A DNA stretch of 64,000 nt from Burkholderia territorii (GCF_902833055.1 NZ_CADFEJ010000002.1:434001-498000), one strand, 5' to 3'. Shown: positions 26,546 through 35,502, counted from the stretch's first letter. Notes: a model not told the origin generated them from the letters alone. A program made the numbers and translations.

Positions 26546-27904
26546 ATGAATCGCGCACCCGTGGTCGATGTCCAGACCTTCATCAACGAGCAGCCGTTCG
26601 GCGGCTTCCAGTGGCTCGTATTCCTGATGTGTTTCGTAATCGTGCTGCTCGACGGCTTCGATACGGCCGCGATCGGCTTCATCGCGCCGTCGCTGCTCGG
26701 CGAATGGAACCTCACCAAACCCGATCTCGCACCCGTGCTGAGCGCCGCGCTGTTCGGCCTTGCGTGCGGCGCGCTCGTGTCGGGCCCGCTGTCCGATCGC
26801 CTCGGGCGCCGTTCGCTGCTGCTCGGCTCGGTGTTCCTGTTCGGTATCGCATGTTTCGTTTCCGCATTCTCGACGACCATCGGGCATCTGACGGTGCTGC
26901 GCTTCGTCACCGGCGTCGGCCTCGGCGCGGCGATGCCGAACGCGGTCACGATGATGGGCGAGTTCTGCCCGGACAAGCGCCGCGCGACCGTAATCAACCT
27001 GATGTTCTGCGGCTTCCCGCTGGGTGCGGCGTTCGGCGGCTTTCTGGCCGCGTGGATGATCCCGCATTTCGGCTGGCGCAGCGTGCTGATGCTCGGCGGT
27101 GTGACGCCGCTGCTGCTCGGCGTGCTGTTGCTGCTGAAGATGCCGGAATCGGTGCGTTTCATGGTCGCGCAAGGCCAGAGCGTCGACCGGATCCGCGCGA
27201 CGCTGTCGCGGATCTCGCGCGATGCGCTGAACGCCGGCTCGTTCGCGATGACCGAATCCGCGCCGCACACGGGCAGCAAGGGGATCGGCGTCGTGCTGTC
27301 GCGCTCGTACGTCGTCGGCTCCGTGATGCTGTGGCTCGCGTACTTCATGGGTCTCGTGATCTTCTACGCGTCGATCAACTGGATGCCGATCCTGCTGAAG
27401 GACGCGGGCCTCACGCCGAAGAGCGCGACGCTGATTTCCGCGCTGTTTCCGCTCGGCGGCGTCGGCGCGGTGCTGTGCGGCGTGCTGATGGACCGCTTCA
27501 ACGCGAACCGCGTGATCGCCGTGTGCTATGCGCTGACCGCGATCAGCGTGTATGCGATCGGCCAGGCGGCCGGGAACGTCGGGTTGCTCGTGCTGATCGT
27601 GTTCATCGCGGGCGTGCTGATGAACACCGCGCAATCGTCGATGCCGGCGCTTGCCGCCGCGTTCTATCCGACCGAAGGGCGCGGCACGGGCGTGGCGTGG
27701 ATGCTCGGTGTCGGCCGCTTCGGCGGGATCGCCGGGTCGTTCCTCGTTGCCGAACTGACGCGCCGGCACTTCTCGTTCGCGGGCGTGTTCGCGACGATCG
27801 CCGTCGCGGGCCTGCTTGCGTGCGTTGCGTTGCTGATCAAGCAGATGGCGCGGCCGCACGGCGTTGCGCAACCGGGCGGCAAGATCGAGTCGCTCGGGCA
27901 TTGA
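26546..27904 (+). CDS. pcaK: Aromatic acid:H+ symporter (PcaK type)
   Basis: A 452-residue MFS transporter with 12 hydrophobic helices. The TM1 motif DGFDTAAIGFIAPSL contains the DGxD signature needed for 4-hydroxybenzoate uptake in PcaK. The loop 2-3 motif (GPLSDRLGRRSLL) is also intact. It imports 4-hydroxybenzoate and/or protocatechuate for the pobA/pca enzymes upstream. AGGAGA precedes the ATG. A terminator follows. Confidence 0.92.
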   Translation: MNRAPVVDVQTFINEQPFGGFQWLVFLMCFVIVLLDGFDTAAIGFIAPSLLGEWNLTKPDLAPVLSAALFGLACGALVSGPLSDRLGRRSLLLGSVFLFGIACFVSAFSTTIGHLTVLRFVTGVGLGAAMPNAVTMMGEFCPDKRRATVINLMFCGFPLGAAFGGFLAAWMIPHFGWRSVLMLGGVTPLLLGVLLLLKMPESVRFMVAQGQSVDRIRATLSRISRDALNAGSFAMTESAPHTGSKGIGVVLSRSYVVGSVMLWLAYFMGLVIFYASINWMPILLKDAGLTPKSATLISALFPLGGVGAVLCGVLMDRFNANRVIAVCYALTAISVYAIGQAAGNVGLLVLIVFIAGVLMNTAQSSMPALAAAFYPTEGRGTGVAWMLGVGRFGGIAGSFLVAELTRRHFSFAGVFATIAVAGLLACVALLIKQMARPHGVAQPGGKIESLGH

Positions 27905-27982
27905 GCGGATCGGGCCGGGGCGATGCGCCGGCCTTCTGCGTGTTGCGAACGGTCGTGAGCCGGGCGATACGCAACAACAGAC

Positions 27983-28010
27983 CGGGCCGCGTCAGCGGCC
28001 CGTTCACTTT
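27983..28010. terminator. Bidirectional terminator after pcaK
   Basis: Arms CGGGCCGC (27983-27990) and GCGGCCCG (27995-28002) with loop GTCA, followed by TTCACTTT. It lies between the convergent pcaK and the small gene at 28026-28274 and can serve both. Confidence 0.75.
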
Positions 28011-28025
28011 ACGACCATCGCGCCG

Positions 28026-28274
28026 CTACTCCTCCGCGTCGTGTTCCTTGACGAAGTTGCGCAGATACGCGCGCAGCGCCGCCTCCTGAGCGCGGTGATC
28101 GGCAAGGTTCGCGGCGCCGAGCGCCTCCTCGTCGCCGAACAGCGTGGGCGGCGCGCAGTACGTGCCCACTTCGACGTTTTCCCGCAGCACGCGGATGTCG
28201 TGCGTGAGCGGGCGGTACTCGGCTATCCAGTGCATGCCCTCGATGTGCTCGCCGGCTTTCAGCATTGGCTTCAT
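28026..28274 (-). CDS. Small hypothetical protein, 82 aa
   Basis: An 82-residue soluble, acidic protein beginning MKPMLKAGEHIEGMHW. The ATG at 28274 has GGAG nine bases upstream; the longer reading to 28322 adds an arginine-rich start without a ribosome site. No motif, signal peptide or membrane segment is recognised. It has coding-like third positions. It lies downstream of the LysE-type exporter's end region but is transcribed in its own unit, with a terminator after it. Confidence 0.6.
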   Translation of the reverse strand: MKPMLKAGEHIEGMHWIAEYRPLTHDIRVLRENVEVGTYCAPPTLFGDEEALGAANLADHRAQEAALRAYLRNFVKEHDAEE

Positions 28275-28384
28275 CGGCAATCTCCAAGCAGAGCAGCGGC
28301 GCGGCCGGCGAAGCGGCTGCACGCGCCCGTACCAAAAGGGTACGCCTGCATGGCGCGAAGCTCAACGGGTGCGCTTGTGAGCGC

Positions 28385-29002
28385 TTACTGCGGGAGCAGA
28401 TGCACGACGAGCGGGTACAGCGACAGGATCAGCAGCACGGCCATCGTCACGTTGAAGATGCGCAGCGCGCGGCGGTTCGACAGGAAGCGGCGCAGGCCCT
28501 GGCCGCACGCGGCCCACAGGCTGATGCACGGAAAGCCGATCAGGATGAAGACGACGGCCATCCACGCGGCATTCATCCCGTAGTCGGCGGACAGACGGAT
28601 GGTCGTGGCGGCGGTCAGCACCATCATCCATGCCTTCGGGTTGACCCACTGGAACGCGGCGGCTTCGAGGAACGTCATCGGCCGCGGCTTGGCGCCTTGC
28701 GCCTTCACTTCACCCGACGTGCCGATGCGCCATGCGAGGTACAGCAGATACGCGACGCTCGCGACTTCGAGGATCGTATACAGGACCGGCACGCGCCGGA
28801 ACGCCTCGCCGAGACCGAAGCCGACGCACAGCATCAGGACCGCGACGCCGATGCTGATGCCGAACAGATGCGGCATCGTGCGGCGAAAACCGAAATTGAC
28901 GCCGGAAGCGAGCAGCATCGTGTTGTTCGGGCCGGGCGTGATCGACGTGACGAGCGCGAACAGCATGCCGGCGGGCAATGCGCTGAGGGTGAGGAAGTCC
29001 AT
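28385..29002 (-). CDS. LysE/RhtB-family amino-acid exporter
   Basis: A 205-residue six-helix inner-membrane protein with ITPGPNNTMLLASGVNFGFRR near residues 21-41, the RhtB/LysE family signature. Known relatives export amino acids such as threonine, homoserine, cysteine or leucine; the substrate here is unknown. The ATG at 29002 has GGAG eight bases upstream, whereas the in-frame ATG at 29020 has none. A palindrome (29059-29077) lies over its promoter region. It is distinct from ArgO. Confidence 0.88.
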   Translation of the reverse strand: MDFLTLSALPAGMLFALVTSITPGPNNTMLLASGVNFGFRRTMPHLFGISIGVAVLMLCVGFGLGEAFRRVPVLYTILEVASVAYLLYLAWRIGTSGEVKAQGAKPRPMTFLEAAAFQWVNPKAWMMVLTAATTIRLSADYGMNAAWMAVVFILIGFPCISLWAACGQGLRRFLSNRRALRIFNVTMAVLLILSLYPLVVHLLPQ

Positions 29003-29058
29003 CGCGGATTCTCCATTCATGTTTGAGACTGGGATGGAGCCAGTGTAGCGACGGTTTT

Positions 29059-29077
29059 CTGTACAGTACCGGTACAG
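29059..29077. promoter_or_regulatory. Palindrome upstream of the LysE/RhtB exporter
   Basis: CTGTAC (29059-29064) and GTACAG (29072-29077) form an inverted repeat; a CCGGTAC unit recurs at 29069-29075 and 29093-29099. Repeats of this type are seen at promoters run by MocR-type (PLP-binding GntR) activators, from memory. A TACACT -10-like box lies just downstream on the exporter strand without a good -35, consistent with activation. No regulator gene adjoins it. Confidence 0.45.
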
Positions 29078-29127
29078 TTTGCTGGGTGGGTGCCGGTACG
29101 GGAGGGGCAGATCGGGGCGCAATCGTG

Positions 29128-29182
29128 AACAAGACCTGTTGTCTCTCAGAAAAGATGTCCGCAATTTCAATATGTTGTCTTT
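29128..29182. mobile_element. Insertion-sequence end remnant (left copy)
   Basis: Aligns without gaps, in the same orientation, with 37923-37977 (roughly three quarters of bases identical). It contains TCTCAGAAAAGATGTCC (29144-29160), a motif found in five more copies at 37791-37956. Such repeated terminal motifs are typical of IS21-type transposon ends; the exact element is not identified. No transposase gene is left. Confidence 0.65.
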
Positions 29183-29370
29183 GAATAATTGGCTGCGTTC
29201 CACGTACGAGGAATGTGACCCATATCGGCCGGCAGAAAATGATCGGAGAATATTTGGCAATGCTGATTTATGACGCAATCTTTGATCGGTGGTGTCAGAT
29301 CAGACTTGTCGCATCAGATGCGCTCATTGCCATTCCATGCGTGGCGCTCGTTCACACAAAGGTATCGTCG

Positions 29371-29597
29371 ATCACGACCGTCAAGCAGTGTCCGGCAGCG
29401 ATCCGTCACCTGTTCGACTGAATCCTCACCGGCCAGGTTGTGCCGTACAATCCGGTCGCGCTAGTGGCCCGAGCCACACCACAAAGCAGGGCAAGATGCC
29501 GGTGCTCGACACGACCGAACCGGGGCAACTGCTCGACAGTATCGATGTGAGGACGCCGATCGGGCATCGCGACCGCCATCGGCACTCGGCGGGGTAA
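29371..29597 (+). pseudogene. Tyrosine recombinase (integrase) fragment, decayed
   Basis: One frame reads TTVKQCPAAIRHLFD, then a TGA at 29419-29421, then ILTGQVVPYNPVALV. The next frame reads GPSHTTKQGKMPVL and LLDSIDVRTPIGHRDR. Together these match the stretch between the SAM-like N-terminal domain and the start of the catalytic domain in phage-type integrases (LFDWL.TGQVVP.NPA...GP.H..K.GKTPVL...LLDSID). The conserved Trp codon after LFD has become TGA, and there is a frameshift near 29470. Everything with the catalytic Arg/His/Tyr is missing. Confidence 0.75.
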
Positions 29598-29635
29598 GGT
29601 CATCAGTGCGCCTGCAGCACTAGGGAACCAAGGCT

Positions 29636-30556
29636 TCAAGACTGGGACTCGGAATGCGTTCTGATCCGGCTTGCAAGATAATTGACCATGTGCTGCGCGG
29701 CCGGCTGTAACGTATCGAAGTTTTTAAAGCACACAACGAATCGGCGCTGTGCCCAAGCATCGGTGAGCGGAATAACTTTAATTCCAAGTACATGTCTATA
29801 GGTCTCAGCGACCTCCACCGGCACGACGCTGATTCCTAGCCCCGCTGCAACAACACGGAACGCTGCATCGAAGCTCGACACGATCACACGGTAAGACACG
29901 GTTTTGCCGGCCTTGGCAGCGGCACGCTGCAGCATCGTGTGGACCGCTGTCGATGGCAGCAAGCCGACGTGCTCATACTCAAGCGTCTCAACAAAGCGCA
30001 ACGACACCTCGTCCGCAAGCGGATGATCCCGATGGACTGCGAGCGCGAGCCGGTCGTGACGGTACGGTCGATGTTGAAGCCCTTGCAGGTCGACGTTATC
30101 CCAGCATACGCCGACACTCGCCGCGCCCTGGCGTAGTTGCCGCACGAGATCGGACGACAGCCGTTCTTCGACGTCGACCCTGATGTTCCGATAGTCGGGC
30201 TCACGCATGAACGAAGCGATGTCGTCGAGCAGTGCCTCCGCAATCGCCGAGGCCGATGCACAGATGCTCACCCGGCCCTCTAGGCCTCCCGCGAACGCGG
30301 CGACGTCACTGGCGATGCGCTCCATTGTGAAGAGCACATTGCGCGCGTGTTCGAGTAGTGCAATGCCCGCGGCGGTCGGCTCCACGCCACGCCGGGATCG
30401 CGAAAGCACTGGCACGCCCAAGTCGCTTTCCAGCTGCGCGATGCGCTTGCTGATCGCAGACGGCTCGATGTGTGCCTCTGCTGCGGCGCGAGCGATGTTG
30501 CGGTGATCGCATACCGCGACGAGCAGTCGCAGCGTCTTTACGTCGATATCGCGCAT
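29636..30556 (-). CDS. LysR-family regulator of the island catabolic genes
   Basis: A 306-residue LysR regulator: HTH in residues 5-65 (TLRLLVAVCDHRNIARAAAE, then ISKRIAQLESDLGVPVLSRS), effector domain to the end. It is divergent from the catabolic operon with 137 bases between, which hold a good T-N11-A site (30578-30590). The simplest reading is a pathway-specific activator whose ligand is the substrate or an intermediate. Codon use is less GC-biased than core genes. The ligand is unknown. Confidence 0.85.
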   Translation of the reverse strand: MRDIDVKTLRLLVAVCDHRNIARAAAEAHIEPSAISKRIAQLESDLGVPVLSRSRRGVEPTAAGIALLEHARNVLFTMERIASDVAAFAGGLEGRVSICASASAIAEALLDDIASFMREPDYRNIRVDVEERLSSDLVRQLRQGAASVGVCWDNVDLQGLQHRPYRHDRLALAVHRDHPLADEVSLRFVETLEYEHVGLLPSTAVHTMLQRAAAKAGKTVSYRVIVSSFDAAFRVVAAGLGISVVPVEVAETYRHVLGIKVIPLTDAWAQRRFVVCFKNFDTLQPAAQHMVNYLASRIRTHSESQS

Positions 30557-30577
30557 AGCCGGCTCCGTACGTTGACG

Positions 30578-30590
30578 TTCCGAATCGGAA
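30578..30590. promoter_or_regulatory. LysR-type binding site (T-N11-A)
   Basis: TTCCGAATCGGAA is a 13-base palindrome with six-base arms and fits the LysR T-N11-A rule. It starts 22 bases upstream of the LysR start codon. A degenerate partner TTCGGATGGAA (30621-30631) lies closer to the divergent operon, the usual recognition-plus-activation pair. Confidence 0.55.
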
Positions 30591-30693
30591 GCACTGAGCT
30601 TCCAAAATACCGCTTTAAGGTTCGGATGGAATGGCTAAAGTTATCACATCGCCGATGGCTTAATGGTCGGCAAAAATAAACGGAGACAGAACC

Positions 30694-31635
30694 ATGTCGT
30701 CATTCCCCGCAAACGTCGTCATCCGCGAAGTCGGTCTCCGCGACGGCTTGCAGAGCATCTCGAGCATTCTTCCTACCGAACGAAAGCTTGAGTGGATCCG
30801 CGATGCATACGCCGCCGGCCAGCGCGAAATCGAGGTGGGCTCTTACGTTCCTGCGCGACTTTTGCCTCAGCTCGCAGATACTGCCGAGCTTGTCGCCTAC
30901 GCGAAGACACTCCCGGGCCTGGCAGTTTCGGTGCTCGTGCCAAACGTTAAAGGAGCCGAGCGCGCCATCGAAACGCGCGCCGACCTGCTGCTTGTGCCGC
31001 TCTCAGCCAGCCACGAGCACAGCCTCGCTAACCTGCGCAAGACACCAGATGAAGTCGTTGCGGAAGTGGCTCGCATCCGTGCGGCGCGCGATGCCGCCGG
31101 CTCAAGGACACTGATCGAAGGGGGCATCGGCACAGCGTTCGGCTGCGCCATTCAGGGCCGCGTCGAACAGAGCGAGGTGCTGCGCTGCATGCAAGCATTG
31201 CTCGATGCGGGCGCGGATCGCGTCAGCATCGCGGATACAGTCGGTTATGCCGGTCCCACGGCAGTGCGCAAACTCTTCGAGGAAGCAAGGAAGATCGCGG
31301 GCGGCCGCTTCTGGTGCGGGCATTTTCACGACACGCGAGGCCTCGCGCTCGCCAACGTCTTTGCGGCACTCGAGACCGGCGTCGCGCGCTTCGATGCGAC
31401 GCTTGCCGGCATTGGGGGCTGTCCGCATGCGCCGGGCGCGAGCGGCAACGCGTCAAGCGAAGACCTCGCATTCATGCTTGCCGACATGGGCATCAAGACC
31501 GGTATCGACATCCCCGCCTTGCTAACGCTACGCGCGAAAGTGGCGCAATGGCTCGAAGGCGAAGACCTTCACGGTGCGTTGTGGCGTGCCGGATTACCCA
31601 AAACCTTTGCCGCTTCCGCTGCGCTCAGTGCCTGA
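30694..31635 (+). CDS. HMG-CoA-lyase-like acyl-CoA lyase
   Basis: A 313-residue DRE-TIM metallolyase. Residues matching human HMG-CoA lyase are all present: Arg16 and Asp17 (VGLRDGLQ), His210 and His212 (GHFHDTRG), the catalytic Cys243 (GGCPHAPGASGN) and Asn252. The chemistry is retro-Claisen cleavage of a 3-hydroxyacyl-CoA with a tertiary alcohol, releasing acetyl-CoA and a keto acid. GGAG precedes the ATG. It is the first gene of the island operon; the CoA-transferase next door would make its CoA ester. The true substrate could be HMG-CoA, citramalyl-CoA or a benzyl-substituted analogue. Confidence 0.88.
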   Translation: MSSFPANVVIREVGLRDGLQSISSILPTERKLEWIRDAYAAGQREIEVGSYVPARLLPQLADTAELVAYAKTLPGLAVSVLVPNVKGAERAIETRADLLLVPLSASHEHSLANLRKTPDEVVAEVARIRAARDAAGSRTLIEGGIGTAFGCAIQGRVEQSEVLRCMQALLDAGADRVSIADTVGYAGPTAVRKLFEEARKIAGGRFWCGHFHDTRGLALANVFAALETGVARFDATLAGIGGCPHAPGASGNASSEDLAFMLADMGIKTGIDIPALLTLRAKVAQWLEGEDLHGALWRAGLPKTFAASAALSA

Positions 31636-31642
31636 GGTCATT

Positions 31643-32794
31643 ATGAGTACCAATGCAAAACTCCCTCTCGACGGCATTCGCGTCATCGAATTCACGCACA
31701 TGGTGATGGGGCCGACGTGCGGCATGATTCTCGCCGACTTGGGCGCCGAAGTCATCAAGGTGGAGCCACCCGGGGGCGACAAGACTCGTAAGCTGCCCGG
31801 CCTTGGCATCGGATTTTTCCGCTCGTTCAACCGCAACAAGAAAAGCGTCGTGCTTGACATCAACACGGCCGAGGGCAGGGAAACCGCTATCGAACTGATC
31901 GGCACCTGCGATGCGATGCTCGAAAACTTCCGTCCGGGACTGATGGCGAAACTCGGGCTCGATTACGACACGCTCTCAAAGCGGTATCCCGGCCTCATCT
32001 ACGTGTCGCACAAGGGTTTTCTGCCCGGTCCGTACGAAAAACGCCTCGCGCTCGACGAGGTCGTACAGATGATGGGCGGCCTTTCATACATGACCGGACC
32101 GGCTGGCAGGCCGCTGCGCGCGGGCACGTCCGTCAATGACATCATGGGCGGCATGTTCGGCGCGATCGGCGTCCTCGCCGCGTTGCGCGAACGTGAAAAA
32201 ACCGGGCGCGGCCAGGAAGTACAAAGTGCGCTCTTCGAGAACTGCGTATTCCTCTCCGGTCAACACATGCAGCAATACGCGATGACCGGGGAAGCGCCGC
32301 CGCCGATGCCCTCGCGCGTATCGGCGTGGAGTGTCTACGATGTCTTCACGCTCGCCGGTGGTGAGCAGCTTTTCATTGGCGCTGTCAGCGACAAGCAGTT
32401 CATCACGCTGTGCGACCTGATCGGTCGCCCGGACCTCCCGGCCGAGCCGCGCTTCGCGACGAACGCGCTGCGCGTCGCGATCCGACCAGAGCTGCTGGAA
32501 GTGCTCGGCGCAATTCTGAAGGAGCATCGCGTCGAGGAGCTTTCGCCAAAACTGGAAGCGGCCGGCATTCCGTACGCGCCGATTGTGCGTCCTGAGCAAC
32601 TGCTCAATGACCCGCATCTGAAGGCAAGCGGTGGCCTGGTCCCGATGGAGACCGACGACGGCAGCGTGACCGAAGTCGTACTTTTGCCGCTGACGATGGG
32701 CGGGCGGCGTCCCGGGGTGCGACAGGCGCTGGCGCGCGTCGGCGAACATACGCAGGAAGTGCTTTCGCGCCTGAAGAGCCGGGTAGTCGCATGA
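31643..32794 (+). CDS. CaiB/BaiF-family (class III) CoA-transferase
   Basis: A 383-residue class III CoA-transferase. The N-terminal motif LPLDGIRVIEFTHMVMGP and ADLGAEVIKVEPPGGD are family hallmarks, and the catalytic Asp lies in SVNDIMGG (about residue 170). The ATG at 31643 follows the lyase stop by eight bases with TGAGG as ribosome site. These enzymes move CoA, often from succinyl-CoA, onto carboxylic acids. It probably activates the organic acid that the lyase then cleaves. The donor and acceptor are not determined. Confidence 0.9.
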   Translation: MSTNAKLPLDGIRVIEFTHMVMGPTCGMILADLGAEVIKVEPPGGDKTRKLPGLGIGFFRSFNRNKKSVVLDINTAEGRETAIELIGTCDAMLENFRPGLMAKLGLDYDTLSKRYPGLIYVSHKGFLPGPYEKRLALDEVVQMMGGLSYMTGPAGRPLRAGTSVNDIMGGMFGAIGVLAALREREKTGRGQEVQSALFENCVFLSGQHMQQYAMTGEAPPPMPSRVSAWSVYDVFTLAGGEQLFIGAVSDKQFITLCDLIGRPDLPAEPRFATNALRVAIRPELLEVLGAILKEHRVEELSPKLEAAGIPYAPIVRPEQLLNDPHLKASGGLVPMETDDGSVTEVVLLPLTMGGRRPGVRQALARVGEHTQEVLSRLKSRVVA

Positions 32795-32833
32795 CGTCCC
32801 GCCGGGAACGAATTGAATCACGGAGCAAATGAA

Positions 32834-33910
32834 ATGGCAGATCTCTTTGAGAACCCGATGGGCCTGATGGGATTCGAATTCGTGGAATTTGCGTCGCCGA
32901 CCCCCAATACGCTGGAGCCGATCTTCGAAAAGCTCGGCTTCACGCTCGTCGCGCACCATCGCTCGAAGGATGTCGTGCTGTACCGGCAGGGCAGCATCAA
33001 CTTTATTGTGAATCGGGAGCCGAAGAGCCCCGCCGCATACTTTGCGGCGGAGCATGGACCGTCCGCGTGTGGCCTCGCGTTTCGCGTGAAAGATGCGCAT
33101 GCGGCGTATGCACGCGCCATCGAACTGGGCGCGCAACCGCTTGAGATGCCAACCGGTCCGATGGAATTGCGCTTGCCGGCGATTAAAGGCATTGGCGGGG
33201 CGCCTCTCTATCTGATCGATCGATTCGAAGACGGTAAGTCGATCTATGACATCGATTTCAAGTTTGTCGAAGGAGTGGATCGGCATCCCGAGGGCTTTGG
33301 GTTGAAGCTCATTGATCACTTGACGCACAACGTCTATCGCGGACGCATGGCGTTCTGGGCCGGGTTTTACGAGAAGCTATTCAACTTCCGCGAGATTCGA
33401 TACTTCGATATCTCAGGCGAATACACCGGCCTCACCTCCAAAGCGATGACCGCGCCCGACGGCAAGATCCGCATTCCGCTGAACGAGGAATCCTCGAAGG
33501 GCGCGGGGCAGATCGAAGAGTTCCTGATGAAGTTCAACGGCGAAGGAATCCAGCACGTTGCCTTGCTCTCGGACGACCTGCCAGCAACCATCGACAAACT
33601 GGTGATGGCCGGAGTGCCGCTGATGACTGCGCCAAGCGACACCTACTACGAGATGCTTGAAGAACGCCTGCCGGGGCATGGGCAGCCGGTTTCGGAGTTG
33701 CGCACACGCGGCATTCTGCTCGATGGAAATACGAGCGGTGGCGATCCGCGGCTGTTGCTGCAGATTTTCTCCGATACGCTGCTCGGCCCTGTGTTCTTCG
33801 AATTTATTCAGCGCAAGGGCGATGACGGTTTCGGCGAAGGAAATTTCAAGGCGTTGTTTCAATCGATCGAGCGCGATCAAATCCGGAGAGGTGTTGTCGG
33901 CCAGCACTAA
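32834..33910 (+). CDS. hppD: 4-hydroxyphenylpyruvate dioxygenase
   Basis: A 358-residue, two-VOC-domain Fe(II) oxygenase. Iron ligands are His162 ([12 protein letters not shown]), His241 (GIQHVAL) and Glu323 (FFEFIQRKG), each one past the Pseudomonas fluorescens enzyme. The polar substrate-site residues also match with the same offset: Ser202, Asn217, Gln226, Gln240, Gln310. The ending [15 protein letters not shown] is typical. It should turn 4-hydroxyphenylpyruvate into homogentisate and CO2. The ATG at 32834 has CGGAG eight bases upstream. No homogentisate dioxygenase is present in the window. Confidence 0.93.
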   Translation: MADLFENPMGLMGFEFVEFASPTPNTLEPIFEKLGFTLVAHHRSKDVVLYRQGSINFIVNREPKSPAAYFAAEHGPSACGLAFRVKDAHAAYARAIELGAQPLEMPTGPMELRLPAIKGIGGAPLYLIDRFEDGKSIYDIDFKFVEGVDRHPEGFGLKLIDHLTHNVYRGRMAFWAGFYEKLFNFREIRYFDISGEYTGLTSKAMTAPDGKIRIPLNEESSKGAGQIEEFLMKFNGEGIQHVALLSDDLPATIDKLVMAGVPLMTAPSDTYYEMLEERLPGHGQPVSELRTRGILLDGNTSGGDPRLLLQIFSDTLLGPVFFEFIQRKGDDGFGEGNFKALFQSIERDQIRRGVVGQH

Positions 33911-33995
33911 TTCGCGCCAACCGATCATTGCTTTTTCTTAACGGCAGGGGCGCAAACATAAGCACGCCGCCGTAGGTGAAATCAGGAGACATGAC

Positions 33996-35435
33996 ATGCA
34001 GCAAACCATCACCGCAGGCAACTCCCCGCTCGTGGGATCGAACGTGCGGGTCGGCATCAGTCCAGGTGCTGAAATTTCCGCACGCATGGACCGTTTGCCG
34101 ATTACGCGGCATCTCTGGATGCTCGTGTTTCTCATCTCGCTCGGCGGTTTTTTCGAAGTGTATGACCTGATCTTTACCGGCTACATTGCCCCGGGCATGG
34201 CGAAAAGCGGTCTACTGCAAACTACGACGCATTCGTTCTTCGGCCTGAACGGCATTGCCGGGTTCATCGCAGCGACGTTTGCCGGTCTGTTTATTGGAAC
34301 CTTCGGCCTCGGCTGGATGCCTGACCGGTATGGGCGCCGCACAGTCTTCACGGTCTCGCTGCTGTGGTACTCGATCGGCTCCGCGATCATGGCTTTCCAG
34401 ACGACGCCAGAAGGCGTCCTTCTGTGGCGCTTCATCACGGGCATCGGCGTGGGCATCGAGATCGTCACGATCGACACCTATGTCACCGAACTCGTCCCGC
34501 AACATATGCGCGGCCGCGCAATGGCATTCAATCAGACGGTCATGTTCGCTGCAGCGCCGGTCGCTGCAATCCTCTCGTACTGGCTGGTGCCCACGACCCT
34601 TTTCGGCATCGACGGGTGGCGGCTGGTGGTGCTTGCCGGATCGGTCGGCGCAGTGCTCGTGTGGATCATTCGCCGGCGCGTTCCGGAGAGCCCGCGCTGG
34701 CTAGCGACGCACGGCCACGTCGAGAAAGGCGAGCGAGTCGTATCGAAAATCGAAGAGATCGTCATGCGCGAAAGCGGAAAGCCGCTGCCGCCCCCGCTGC
34801 CAGTGATCGAGCAGCCGGTGCATCGCCGGGCATCGTTTGCCGAACTGCTGCAGCCTCCGTATCGCTCGCGCTTCATCATGCTCATCGTCTTCAACTTCTG
34901 CCAGGCAATCGGCTATTACGGTTTTAACAACTGGGTACCGACACTTCTGATAGGCCAGGGAATTACCGTTACGAAGAGCTTGCTGTATTCGTTCATCATT
35001 GCATTTGCAATGCCGGCTGGACCAATGCTCGCAATGCTCTATGCGGACAAAATCCAGCGCAAATCGCTGATTGTGGGCGGAGCACTCGCAGTAGTCGTTT
35101 GCGGACTCGCGTTCGGGAAAATGAACGAAGTCGTCCCGCTCATCGTTCTGGGCGTGTTGATCAGTCTCGCCGGACAGACGATCTCTGTGGCCTTCCACGC
35201 GTACCAGGCGGAGCTTTTTCCAACAGCGATCCGTTGCCGAGCGAGCGGAATCGTGTATTCGATCAGCCGTGTTGGCGCGATGTTCTCGGGGTTCATTATC
35301 GCCTTTCTGTTACGAAACTTCGGGGTCGTCGGAGTGTTCACCGGCATCACCGGTTGCATGCTGGTGGTTGCGTTGGCAATCGGCCTATTCGGACCACGGA
35401 CCAATGGCGTTCGACTCGAAGAGCTGAATAGGTGA
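33996..35435 (+). CDS. MFS transporter, probable substrate importer of the island pathway
   Basis: A 479-residue, 12-helix MFS protein of the sugar/metabolite:H+ symporter type. TM1 reads GGFFEVYDLIFTGYIAPG, the 2-3 loop GWMPDRYGRRTVFT and the central region RRVPESPRWLATHG. The DGFD motif of aromatic-acid porters such as PcaK is replaced by FEVYD, so the substrate is probably a different organic acid. AGGAGA precedes the ATG at 33996. Its place between the dioxygenase and aconitase genes suggests it imports the pathway's starting compound. Confidence 0.88.
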   Translation: MQQTITAGNSPLVGSNVRVGISPGAEISARMDRLPITRHLWMLVFLISLGGFFEVYDLIFTGYIAPGMAKSGLLQTTTHSFFGLNGIAGFIAATFAGLFIGTFGLGWMPDRYGRRTVFTVSLLWYSIGSAIMAFQTTPEGVLLWRFITGIGVGIEIVTIDTYVTELVPQHMRGRAMAFNQTVMFAAAPVAAILSYWLVPTTLFGIDGWRLVVLAGSVGAVLVWIIRRRVPESPRWLATHGHVEKGERVVSKIEEIVMRESGKPLPPPLPVIEQPVHRRASFAELLQPPYRSRFIMLIVFNFCQAIGYYGFNNWVPTLLIGQGITVTKSLLYSFIIAFAMPAGPMLAMLYADKIQRKSLIVGGALAVVVCGLAFGKMNEVVPLIVLGVLISLAGQTISVAFHAYQAELFPTAIRCRASGIVYSISRVGAMFSGFIIAFLLRNFGVVGVFTGITGCMLVVALAIGLFGPRTNGVRLEELNR

Positions 35436-35502
35436 CTCGAAAAAGGCGCCTTCCGCAGGTTTTCGTCTCATGGTTTGAACCTGGTTAATATTGGAGACAG
35501 TC

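Larger units (their letters stand above)
29003..29370. other. Left border zone of the accessory island
   Basis: About 370 bases with lower GC than the flanks. It contains the promoter and palindrome of the exporter, the left insertion-sequence end remnant (29128-29182) and unrecognised AT-richer sequence. No intact gene is visible. This is where core sequence appears to give way to island sequence. Confidence 0.6.

Noticed and set aside
30694-32794. Standard itaconate or leucine degradation genes
   Set aside because: Itaconate degradation needs a MaoC-type hydratase and usually a CitE-type lyase; leucine degradation needs a biotin-dependent carboxylase. Neither is here, and a dioxygenase of the tyrosine route is present. 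Citramalate use remains an alternative.
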